From Peribacillus sp. Bi96 (lineage in GTDB: Bacteria > Bacillota > Bacilli > Bacillales > DSM-1321), in assembly GCF_918698115.1 (NCBI RefSeq), contig NZ_CAKKLV010000003.1, forward strand, positions 1-64,000: a DNA stretch of 64,000 bases. The letters are read 5' to 3'. The notes below the pieces were generated by a model that ran no database searches, was not told where the DNA came from, and saw only the letters and a list, made by a program, of their open reading frames with translations. Positions 55,003 to 62,865 of this stretch are shown here, one piece after another (within the stretch, counting starts at the first letter, position 1; every line of letters starts with the position of its first letter). A program made the translations under genes and the position numbers.

Positions 55003-56817
55003 TCAGTACACATCACGTTGATAGCGTTTATTCTGTTGCATTTCGTCTAGGTAAGCTTGCGCATCAGCATGGCTCATTTGACCTTCTTTTTCAATGATCT
55101 CAATGAGCGTATTATGGACGTCATGTGCCATATTTTTTTCGTCACCGCAAATGTATAGCGCCGCTCCTTCTTGAAGCCATTCGTATAATTCTCTGCTCTG
55201 CTCCTGCATCCGGTGTTGAACATACACTTTTTCATCCGTGTCACGCGAAAAGGCAACATCCATTTTCGAAAGTACACCTGTTTTCAACCACTTTTGCCAT
55301 TCAGTTTGATATAGGAAATCGGTCACGAAATGCTGATCCCCGAAAAAGAGCCATGTTTTCCCTTTCCCATTCATTTCTTCCCGCTCCTGGATAAAGGATC
55401 TGAACGGAGCAATTCCTGTCCCCGGTCCAACCATGATGATTGGAGTGTCTGGGTTCTTAGGCTGCTTGAAGTTCTGGTTATGCTGAATGTATACAGGCAG
55501 CGTATCCCCTTGCAGTATACTGTCGGCACATAATATCGAGCAGACACCTTTTCTTTCCCGTCCGTGGCTTTCATATCGGACAGCTCCGATTGTCAAATGC
55601 ACCTCATCCGGATATGCGGATAAGCTATTCGCGATCGAATAAAGACGGGCTGGCATTTTTCGAAGGATGGAGATGAACTCTTGCGCCGATTCACCCCATG
55701 AACCAAAATCAAGGACAAAATCAAGCAAATCACGGCCTTCACGATATTCTTTTAGTTTTTCTTCATTTCCAGGTGATAGAAGTGCCTTTAAATCCTCGTT
55801 GCCTGAAAGCTGTGCTGCTTGCTCAAGGAGTGATTTTGTTAATACGGTTATTTCAAAATCAGAGATGAGCGATTCCCTAAATTTCCGAAGGTCACCTTGC
55901 TTGTTGACCTTCACGACCTCTTCTGATTCCCAATTGAGTTCCTTAAGAAGCATATCCACTAAAACCGCATCATTCTGCGGATAAATACCAAGGCTGTCAC
56001 CAGGTTCAAATGTTAGGCCAGAGCCCTCCAGTGATAATTCGAGATGGTGTGTCTCTTTATTGGAGCCACGGCCGTTCAAGTTTATATTTTCCAGCACCTC
56101 CGCTTTAAACGGGTTCGTCCTGGAATACGCGTGAGCATTTACTGGAGCTGCCGTAGTTGGAACGGCGGTAACTTTACTCCCTTGCTCCTCACTTAAGCTA
56201 GTAATGACTCCTTCCAGCCATTCTGCAGCAGGCTCATCATAATCAAGGTCACAGTCCGTCCGCGGGAAAAGCCGCGTCCCGCCCAGTTCTTCCAGGCGCC
56301 TATCGAATTGTTTTCCCGTTTCACAGAAAAACTCATATGAGCTGTCCCCAAGCGCCAATACGGAAAAGCGGAGATCTTCAAGTCTTGACGCCCTTCTGCC
56401 ATGAAGAAACTCATGGAATGACAACGCATTATCCGGTGGATCACCTTCTCCGTGCGTACTTACCACAATAAGAAGATTCTGAACCTTTTTCAAGTTGTTC
56501 ACTTTATAGTCACTCATGGATGAAATGGTTACTTGATATCCATTACCCTCAAGCGTTCTTTTAGCATTATCAGCCAATCCTTGAGCATTTCCCGTCTGTG
56601 AACCGTAAAGGATGGTAACCTCTTTTGATATTGTCTTCCCGCTAGATTGAGCTTCCATCACCCGTACGTCGGCTGTACCTGTATCGGACACTGTCAAAGT
56701 TGCGGCCAGAAAACCGCTCAGCCAAACTTTTTGTGTTTCTGTCAAGCTTGGAAGTAGATTGTTAAGAAGCTCTGCCTGTTCATGATTAAAAGGACTGTTA
56801 CTTACTTGAAGTTGCAC
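55003..56817 (-). CDS. cysJ: Sulfite reductase flavoprotein (alpha) subunit
   Basis: 604 aa starting at GTG (MQLQVSNSPFNHEQAELLNN), the same start as in B. subtilis CysJ; an earlier GTG overlaps the ribosome binding site GAGGTG. Flavodoxin domain with the FMN loop YGSQTGNAQGLA, then the FAD/NADPH reductase module with RLYSIANS, GPGTGIAPFRSF and the C-terminal YQRDVY. It passes NADPH electrons to CysI. First gene of cysJI, divergent from a LysR gene. Confidence 0.95.
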   Translation of the reverse strand: MQLQVSNSPFNHEQAELLNNLLPSLTETQKVWLSGFLAATLTVSDTGTADVRVMEAQSSGKTISKEVTILYGSQTGNAQGLADNAKRTLEGNGYQVTISSMSDYKVNNLKKVQNLLIVVSTHGEGDPPDNALSFHEFLHGRRASRLEDLRFSVLALGDSSYEFFCETGKQFDRRLEELGGTRLFPRTDCDLDYDEPAAEWLEGVITSLSEEQGSKVTAVPTTAAPVNAHAYSRTNPFKAEVLENINLNGRGSNKETHHLELSLEGSGLTFEPGDSLGIYPQNDAVLVDMLLKELNWESEEVVKVNKQGDLRKFRESLISDFEITVLTKSLLEQAAQLSGNEDLKALLSPGNEEKLKEYREGRDLLDFVLDFGSWGESAQEFISILRKMPARLYSIANSLSAYPDEVHLTIGAVRYESHGRERKGVCSILCADSILQGDTLPVYIQHNQNFKQPKNPDTPIIMVGPGTGIAPFRSFIQEREEMNGKGKTWLFFGDQHFVTDFLYQTEWQKWLKTGVLSKMDVAFSRDTDEKVYVQHRMQEQSRELYEWLQEGAALYICGDEKNMAHDVHNTLIEIIEKEGQMSHADAQAYLDEMQQNKRYQRDVY

Positions 56818-57158
56818 GTTTTCCACCTCACAAAGGAATATAAACTTATGTTAGTTGATTCTTATGTATTACGAGTGGGTTTAAACTTTTTTCTCAATCT
56901 ATGAAACTCATTTACTCCTATAGATCAAGTTGGTTTTAACCGTAAAAAAATTTAGAAAATTCAGCTCACTTAAGGAGGGAACACTTTTTCACAGCTCGCT
57001 ATAAATAAAAATAAGGTTATTAAGGACGATCGCCTTCCCTAGCCTAGACTCTTCCTAAAATAAGTTTCTCATTAAACTTTACCAGAAGGCACATCATTAG
57101 TAAAATATATATAATTTATTGCAACTATTAAGAATATTAATAATAAGGCGGGATTCCT
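56818..57158. other. Divergent promoter region, cysJI/LysR
   Basis: About 340 bases between cysJ and the LysR gene. It should contain both promoters and the activator site. A TTATG/CATAA pair near 56846-56868 is the only dyad I would name, and it is weak. No ORF. Confidence 0.4.
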
Positions 57159-58061
57159 ATGTATTATGATGCTTTAAAAACATTTGTGACCCTTGTAGAA
57201 GTAAAAAACTTTACAAAAACAGCTGAAATGCTGCTTATGTCACAACCAAGTGTAAGTTTACACATTAAAAAATTAGAGGAAGAGTTTCAAACCAAATTAT
57301 TTCTACGCTCCCCTAAATTCTTAAAAGTCACTTTAACAGGAGAAATCCTGTACGATCGGGCTAAGCAAATGCTCACCATCTATGAACAGACCAGACAAGA
57401 CATATTAGAACATGATAGGTCCATCAAAGGGGAATTAAAGATTGGGGCAAGTTTTACAATAGGAGAATACATATTACCTTCATTACTCAATGACCTTCAA
57501 AAAGACTATCCGGAACTTGAGCTTCAAGTTGTTATTGGAAACACCGAAGAAATTGTTCAAGCCGTTCGGTTATACAAAGTGGATATTGGTTTAATCGAAG
57601 GTCAAACAAATGAAAAAGAGCTTTCCGTACACCCCTTTATGCAAGATGAGTTATTCGTCGTTTCTTCGAACGATCATGAGCTCGCTTGTAAACGCGAAGT
57701 AGCGATTACTGACCTACATAACCAAGCATGGGTAACTAGGGAAGTTGGATCTGGTACACGTGAATACCTTAATCACGTCATACGTTCAAATGGCTTGAAA
57801 ATTAAATCGATACTTACCATAAGCAGTAACCAAGGAATTAAAGAAACACTTATAAAAAATGGTGCAGGTCTCGCTCTTCTCTCCCGAAGTGTCATTGAGA
57901 GGGATGTTCAAAATAAATTACTTTCGATTATACAGTTGAAAAATGAGTCCTTTAACAGAACGCTTTCGTACGTCTATTCCCCAATTATGGAAGATAAAAA
58001 GAATGTCAAGACTTTTATAACTGAATTAAATAAAAAGTGGCCTATGAAGCCAAGCCGATAG
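57159..58061 (+). CDS. LysR-family regulator, CysL-like
   Basis: 300 aa. N-terminal winged helix: FVTLVEVKNFTKTAEMLLMS then QPSVSLHIKKLEEEF. The effector domain follows from about residue 90 (GELKIGASFTIGEYILPSLL). Divergent from cysJI, which in B. subtilis is activated by the LysR protein CysL. Place and similarity (NFTKTAE, SQPSVS) make it the probable cysJI activator. It could also belong to another CysL/YtlI-like branch. Confidence 0.85.
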   Translation: MYYDALKTFVTLVEVKNFTKTAEMLLMSQPSVSLHIKKLEEEFQTKLFLRSPKFLKVTLTGEILYDRAKQMLTIYEQTRQDILEHDRSIKGELKIGASFTIGEYILPSLLNDLQKDYPELELQVVIGNTEEIVQAVRLYKVDIGLIEGQTNEKELSVHPFMQDELFVVSSNDHELACKREVAITDLHNQAWVTREVGSGTREYLNHVIRSNGLKIKSILTISSNQGIKETLIKNGAGLALLSRSVIERDVQNKLLSIIQLKNESFNRTLSYVYSPIMEDKKNVKTFITELNKKWPMKPSR

Positions 58062-58155
58062 GATGACCATTGGAGAAAACGTTTTCATTAATCTATTACA
58101 TGTAAAAGACCTTATGATGTGTATATCAAACTATATAAATATGTAACAACATTTC

Positions 58156-58197
58156 GCAATATTTCCATCCATACCGAGTCATGGTTGGAAATATTGC
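58156..58197. repeat. 12-bp inverted repeat hairpin
   Basis: GCAATATTTCCA and TGGAAATATTGC are perfect arms; an inner CCAT/ATGG extends the stem. It lies 95 bases after the LysR gene with no T run on either side, so it is at best a poor terminator. Confidence 0.6.
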
Positions 58198-58362
58198 ATG
58201 CCATTGCCTTATACATGCTTTTGGGATTTCACATGTCTAGTGAATCAGCTAGTAGGAGAATGCTGAAAAATGGCTGTACGATAACTTTAACCTAACCATG
58301 TAAGTGTGATGAGTTCATGAAATCGCAGCATGAACACCATTTAGTGGTCACATGAACAAGAT

Positions 58363-59322
58363 TTACCCATCAAAACGTTCTAGCAATTCAATAATCACTT
58401 TATAAGTCGATGTTGTATCCATATAGGCATATCTTCCTTTTCCGTTAAAAAAGTTTCCTGTCTGTATGACCGGATAGCCCATTTCTTCTAACATCTTCAT
58501 TTTAGCCTCCATGTCTTTAACGACAAAAGAGATATGGTGAACACCCTCACCATATGTTTCAAGATGATCTTTCCACGTACTAGGTGATTCGCCCGGCTCG
58601 ATCAATTCAATCTGAATGAACGGAGTATCAATGAACATATATGTTGATTTTCCTTCGGTGGGCTTCCCTTTGTAAATCACATTTGTAATTTCGGTTGATC
58701 CAGAATGAATGATGGGAGGTTTTTCAATACCCAACAACTTACAATATGCATCTGCAGCCGCATCCAGGTCTTTTACAACTAACGCAAGCTGTTCCACTTT
58801 GTTAGTCCCTAATAACGGCTGAACACTTGCATCTTCTGGTTTTTCCCATGCCGTTTTTCTTGTCTCTTCACTTTCAAGCAGTTCAACTAACGTTTTGTGA
58901 TCATCTAGTGTATCCACATATACATACCGGCCGTCACTCGAAGTGAATTCACCCGTTTGCAAAGCTGGGTATCCACTTTTTTCCATGATTAGCAGCTTCT
59001 TTTGAATAGAGTCTACATCAAAAGCAATATGGTGGATCCCTTCACCTACTTCATCCAGGAACTCACGCATCGTTCCTGGATTTTTATCGGGTTCTATTAG
59101 TTCAAATTGGACGGTTGGTGTATTTAGAAAAGCCAGTTTAGATCTTGCCTCCGTTGGTACACCTCTAAAGGTCACTTTCGATACTGTACTATCACCCGTT
59201 AGAAATGGATCTGTCATCTTAATGCCTAGCAATTTTGTAAAAGCTAGATTAGCAGCTTCAATATCTTTTACAACGAATGCTAATTGATTAATATTCCTAT
59301 TGCCCAAAAGTGGTTCAGTCAT
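58363..59322 (-). CDS. Tandem VOC-superfamily protein with two metal sites
   Basis: 319 aa made of two homologous halves (residues 1-150 and 172-319), each a VOC module. Each repeats the same pattern: QLAFVVKD/QLALVVKD, FELIEP/IELIEP, GEGIHHIAF/GEGVHHISF, VELLE/IELLE. The putative metal ligands are Gln13, Glu74, His97 or 98, Glu147 in the first half and Gln178, Glu239, His262 or 263, Glu312 in the second. This is the Gln-Glu-His-Glu set of glyoxalase I, not the two-His-one-Glu set of extradiol ring-cleaving dioxygenases. It also resembles methylmalonyl-CoA epimerase. Last gene of the aromatic operon; probably a lyase, epimerase or isomerase on a ring product. Confidence 0.8.
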   Translation of the reverse strand: MTEPLLGNRNINQLAFVVKDIEAANLAFTKLLGIKMTDPFLTGDSTVSKVTFRGVPTEARSKLAFLNTPTVQFELIEPDKNPGTMREFLDEVGEGIHHIAFDVDSIQKKLLIMEKSGYPALQTGEFTSSDGRYVYVDTLDDHKTLVELLESEETRKTAWEKPEDASVQPLLGTNKVEQLALVVKDLDAAADAYCKLLGIEKPPIIHSGSTEITNVIYKGKPTEGKSTYMFIDTPFIQIELIEPGESPSTWKDHLETYGEGVHHISFVVKDMEAKMKMLEEMGYPVIQTGNFFNGKGRYAYMDTTSTYKVIIELLERFDG

Positions 59323-59361
59323 ATTTATAAACCTTCTTTCTAAGTTTATTTAGGTATAAAC

Positions 59362-60150
59362 TCAACCAAGTCCGCGAACTGACAAACCACCATCACTGGA
59401 AATGACTTCGCCAGTAATTGCGCGCGCTTCGTCCGATGCTAGGAGGACATAAGCACCAACATGATCTTCGGGCATCTGGGCAAGCTGAAGTGGGTTTCTT
59501 TTCTTTATGCTGCTGGCCTTCGTCTCATTATCCACGATTTTCACAAATGGTTTTAGAGGTGGTATGACCGATAATGCTGTCAGTGTTCCTCCAGGTGCTA
59601 CAGCATTAACGCGAATATTCGGTGCGAGTTCGAACGCTAGTTGCCGCATCAAACCGATTTGAGCATGCTTGCTGGCTGTGTACCATACGCCGCCTCCATC
59701 AGGATAGAAACTTGCACCAGATACGGTGAAAATAATATTGCCATTTGTTTTTTGCAGTTCATCAAGAGCTGCTTTCGCACCGAAGAATGAGCCTTTAACA
59801 TTAATATTGAGCAGAAAATCATATGCTTCGGAAAGTGCATCGGGAGTTACGTCAGAAAATTTTGCAAATCCATCGAAGACTCCTGCATTAGCAATGAAAA
59901 CATCGAGCTTTCCAAATTGCTCGACAGTGGCCTGTACAGCCTTTTCATTGTCTTCGTAAATACTTACATCTCCTTGGTTAATGAGAATCTCTTCTCCAAA
60001 TTCCTCTTTCATTTTCTTTAACGTTTCCAAAGAGCGGCCAATGATGCTGACTTTTGCCCCTTCTTGTATAAAACGTCGAGTGACAGCTTCCCCTATACCC
60101 GAATTGCCTCCGGTAATCAACACCACTTTATCCTTTAACCCCGTTGCCAT
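59362..60150 (-). CDS. cis-Dihydrodiol dehydrogenase, BphB/HcaB-like SDR
   Basis: 262 aa from the ATG of MATGLKDKVVLITGG, preceded by GGAGGTT. Short-chain dehydrogenase: NAD site TGGNSGIG, NANAG-like ANAGVFDGFAKF, catalytic YTASKHAQ. The stretch NGNIIFTVSGASFYPDGGG is the hallmark of the 2,3-dihydrodiol dehydrogenase group (BphB, HcaB, TodD). It would oxidise the cis-diol made by the dioxygenase encoded just upstream to a catechol. Confidence 0.88.
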   Translation of the reverse strand: MATGLKDKVVLITGGNSGIGEAVTRRFIQEGAKVSIIGRSLETLKKMKEEFGEEILINQGDVSIYEDNEKAVQATVEQFGKLDVFIANAGVFDGFAKFSDVTPDALSEAYDFLLNINVKGSFFGAKAALDELQKTNGNIIFTVSGASFYPDGGGVWYTASKHAQIGLMRQLAFELAPNIRVNAVAPGGTLTALSVIPPLKPFVKIVDNETKASSIKKRNPLQLAQMPEDHVGAYVLLASDEARAITGEVISSDGGLSVRGLG

Positions 60151-60191
60151 TGTAACCAACCTCCATATGATCTTTTATGTGCTAGTCAATA

Positions 60192-60701
60192 TTATACGAA
60201 GATAGCAAGATTCCTAGTATTTATCGTTGTTTGGTCGACAATGAATACTCGTTTGGAGAGTTTCCATTTACCATCTTCAAATATGAATTCATCATTTCTT
60301 TCCCCCGAAATCAAATCGTGTTGAATATCGGTGCTGCGGCTTCGATAGATAAGCAGATAGCTCTTCACGATTGCCTTTTCCCCTTCAATGTAGTCTTTAA
60401 CGCTCACGTTAGAGACAAAACGCCGTGTTCTTGATGGCGGGATTTCGGCCCATGCATAATCCGTTTTCAATCGATCCACACGCAGCCTCAACAGCTCGAT
60501 ATCATCATTAAATGTGAACATGTCTGTCGAATAATCCGGACGTTCCACACCTTCTTTATTGACTCGCACAGGCATTTGATAGCGCAAGCTAGAGTGCATT
60601 AAATCGAACCAACCATCAAATTCAATATCATCCAGCAATTCTGCTTCATCATACAACCACTGTTCAAATTCACATTTAATCAGCATTTTTTCCACGTTCA
60701 T
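60192..60701 (-). CDS. Ring-hydroxylating dioxygenase beta subunit
   Basis: 169 aa, the cone-shaped small subunit: CEFEQWLYDEAELLDDIEFD, WFDLMHSSLRYQMPVR, PPSRTRRFVSNV, EFIFEDGKWKLSKRVFIVDQ. It pairs with the alpha subunit to form a hexamer and has no cofactor. It follows the alpha gene by 21 bases. Confidence 0.92.
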   Translation of the reverse strand: MNVEKMLIKCEFEQWLYDEAELLDDIEFDGWFDLMHSSLRYQMPVRVNKEGVERPDYSTDMFTFNDDIELLRLRVDRLKTDYAWAEIPPSRTRRFVSNVSVKDYIEGEKAIVKSYLLIYRSRSTDIQHDLISGERNDEFIFEDGKWKLSKRVFIVDQTTINTRNLAIFV

Positions 60702-60722
60702 TTCCCTTCCCCCTCCCGTTTA

Positions 60723-62024
60723 TCATTTCGTCATCAATTCCAACCAGTATTTGTAAAAATTCCGTTGGCTCGCTTCTGTGAATTTATCATCGTAAGCAAT
60801 CCCCGGCCCTATAAAATCAACAGGTTCACGATGAAGACCCATAGTATAATTATAGGTTAAATTCTTTATAAAAGGCATTGGGCCTTGGGCTGCTTCTGTA
60901 ATGTCCGTAAATACTTCCGTATCATCCTGTTCAAAAATACCGGATGGGCTAAAGGTCAAGATAAACGAATCTCTTGACCGGTCTTTCCAATCTTGAGAGG
61001 CGTTTTTTTCCACAAGCATCCAAGCAATCACTTCCATTTTATTGTGACCAATTGGGCGCCACATTCTAATGGAAGTGTTAGAGATAAACTGGTCTTTGAT
61101 TTTTGTATGGGAAATTAAGAATGACAAGTTCGGGAAAACGTTTCCAATCATATTCTTTAAGTTTGATAACACTTCATACTGTTCTTCAGACAAATTACTT
61201 TTAAATTCTTCTTTCAATTCTTCCGGGAATGCGAAGTCGGGATTCGGTGTCCCTAAATTTAATCCATGGCCGTTATCCATATGGATTTGAAAACCACGCT
61301 TCGAGTAGGTTGCGTTGGGTACCATGCCCAGTTTTGCAATGGAACCATGTGTGACCATCGTGTGATAGGAATCACCAACAAAGTTATCTGAACCCACTTT
61401 CCAGTTGGAATTGACAATGAATCTTTGAGGGACCCCGATCACTTCCATTTCAGCGCGCCCTACGAGTAAATCCAAATACCATTTTATATCGCCAAGAAAA
61501 TCTTCAAGCGGCTCGGCTTCTTCATTCCAAGTTCCAAATAAAAGACCTTTATAGGATTCCAGTTTCACTTTGTGAAGACCCATTTCTGAACGGTCAAGCG
61601 TACCTCCATAAATATCCTTTTGCAGGGGCACACCCACGAGCTCCCCTGTGTTTTTAAAATTAAAACCATGATAAGGACATGTAAATAAAGATTTGTTCCC
61701 CTTATCTGCACGACATAGCTTCATTCCACGATGTGTGCACATATTGTAAAATGCGCGGATTTCCCCTTCACCATCACGCGTGATGATGAGCGAGTAGCCA
61801 GCAAGTTCGCGGGTCATGAAGTCACCTTTGTTTGGAACTTCAGATTCATGGCCGACAAACACCCATGTTTTCAAAAACACTTTTTCATGTTCGATATCGT
61901 ATACCTTTTGATCTCCCAGGAGGTATGCAGGTATGACGCCTTCCTCTGGTTTAACCGTTTCATTCAAATAGTTAACAACTTGATGTTTAGACATTTCTTC
62001 TAATGATTTATCTGTTTTAAGCAT
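60723..62024 (-). CDS. Ring-hydroxylating dioxygenase alpha subunit (Rieske)
   Basis: 433 aa from the ATG of MLKTDKSLEEMSKHQ, with GGGGGAGG before it; 12 upstream codons are not used. The Rieske 2Fe-2S site is CTHRG (Cys96, His98) and CPYHGF (Cys116, His119). The catalytic iron site is DSYHTMVTH (bridging Asp218, His221, His226). The enzyme adds O2 to an aromatic ring to give a cis-diol. Motifs are complete. Neither a ferredoxin nor a reductase gene is in the window; they may lie beyond the right edge or elsewhere. Substrate not predictable. Confidence 0.93.
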   Translation of the reverse strand: MLKTDKSLEEMSKHQVVNYLNETVKPEEGVIPAYLLGDQKVYDIEHEKVFLKTWVFVGHESEVPNKGDFMTRELAGYSLIITRDGEGEIRAFYNMCTHRGMKLCRADKGNKSLFTCPYHGFNFKNTGELVGVPLQKDIYGGTLDRSEMGLHKVKLESYKGLLFGTWNEEAEPLEDFLGDIKWYLDLLVGRAEMEVIGVPQRFIVNSNWKVGSDNFVGDSYHTMVTHGSIAKLGMVPNATYSKRGFQIHMDNGHGLNLGTPNPDFAFPEELKEEFKSNLSEEQYEVLSNLKNMIGNVFPNLSFLISHTKIKDQFISNTSIRMWRPIGHNKMEVIAWMLVEKNASQDWKDRSRDSFILTFSPSGIFEQDDTEVFTDITEAAQGPMPFIKNLTYNYTMGLHREPVDFIGPGIAYDDKFTEASQRNFYKYWLELMTK

Positions 62025-62063
62025 ATTTTTTCCTCCCCCTTCATTAGCTTGATTTATCATTCA

Positions 62064-62849
62064 TTACCCGATTTGAAGGCACTTTTCCTTGTTTTGCAGC
62101 GTAGCCAAAACACTTAACGCGGCTAGATAACTCGTTTTTGGATTATTTGGCATCGGATCATTTTCCACTTCAAGTCTGAATTTCCCGAACGAACCTGACG
62201 CTTCAATTAGGTGAATGTTTTTAGTCACATTTGGATCGGCAATGATTTTCACTTTCGTCTTTTCAGGTCCAAGACCAGCCAATGACAGCACAATCGCCAC
62301 ATTAATATTTCTCGGAAACTGCTTGATCGCTTCTGAAGCCGATCCTTGGAATAAGACCGTTTCTTCTACCAATGACGAACCTGATGGCAATGCGTTGGGA
62401 GGCTTTCTTGTGGTTATGCAAACGGATTCAAGTCCATTCACAGCTTTTGCCGATTTAAGTACATCAAGACCTCCGATCGCACCAGAAGGTAGGAAAATAT
62501 TAACGTTATTATTTCTGCAAATATTGTTTGATTCTTCTGCAAATCCAGCATCCGCCATCACTCCTATGCTGCTTAGCAAAAGATCTTTTCCGCTTTTAAG
62601 AACGGTCATTGCATACTCTTCTGCAGCTTCAATCGTTGCTGCTTCTATGACTACATCCACATCCGATTTAAGAAGTGCGTCGACATCCCTATAGGACTGT
62701 GTACTAAATTCCTCAGCTAGTTGGGCTGCGATTTCTTCACGGCGTGCATAAATCGCAACGATTTTCCCACCTGGAAGAAGTCCGTCATTATTTATTGCCT
62801 GAAGCAGGAATTTCCCGATGTTCCCGCATCCGATTAAGCCTAATTTCAT
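62064..62849 (-). CDS. Aspartate dehydrogenase-family oxidoreductase
   Basis: 261 aa. N-terminal Rossmann motif GLIGCGNIGKFL, middle VIEAATIEAAEEYAMTVLKS, and the C-terminal AspDH domain with FLPSGAIGGLD and DPNVTKNIHLIEASGSFGKF carrying the family's catalytic histidine. Known members (NadX/AspDH) interconvert aspartate and iminoaspartate or oxaloacetate with NAD(P). Here it lies between dioxygenase and aldehyde dehydrogenase genes, where a role in NAD synthesis is unlikely. Reductive handling of an imine or keto acid from ring breakdown is possible. The actual substrate is unknown. Confidence 0.82.
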   Translation of the reverse strand: MKLGLIGCGNIGKFLLQAINNDGLLPGGKIVAIYARREEIAAQLAEEFSTQSYRDVDALLKSDVDVVIEAATIEAAEEYAMTVLKSGKDLLLSSIGVMADAGFAEESNNICRNNNVNIFLPSGAIGGLDVLKSAKAVNGLESVCITTRKPPNALPSGSSLVEETVLFQGSASEAIKQFPRNINVAIVLSLAGLGPEKTKVKIIADPNVTKNIHLIEASGSFGKFRLEVENDPMPNNPKTSYLAALSVLATLQNKEKCLQIG

Positions 62850-62865
62850 GAAGTTTCATCCTTTC

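Noticed and set aside
58363..59322. Extradiol ring-cleaving dioxygenase
   Set aside because: The first metal position is Gln in both halves and the ligand set is glyoxalase-I-like; the extradiol His-His-Glu pattern is missing.
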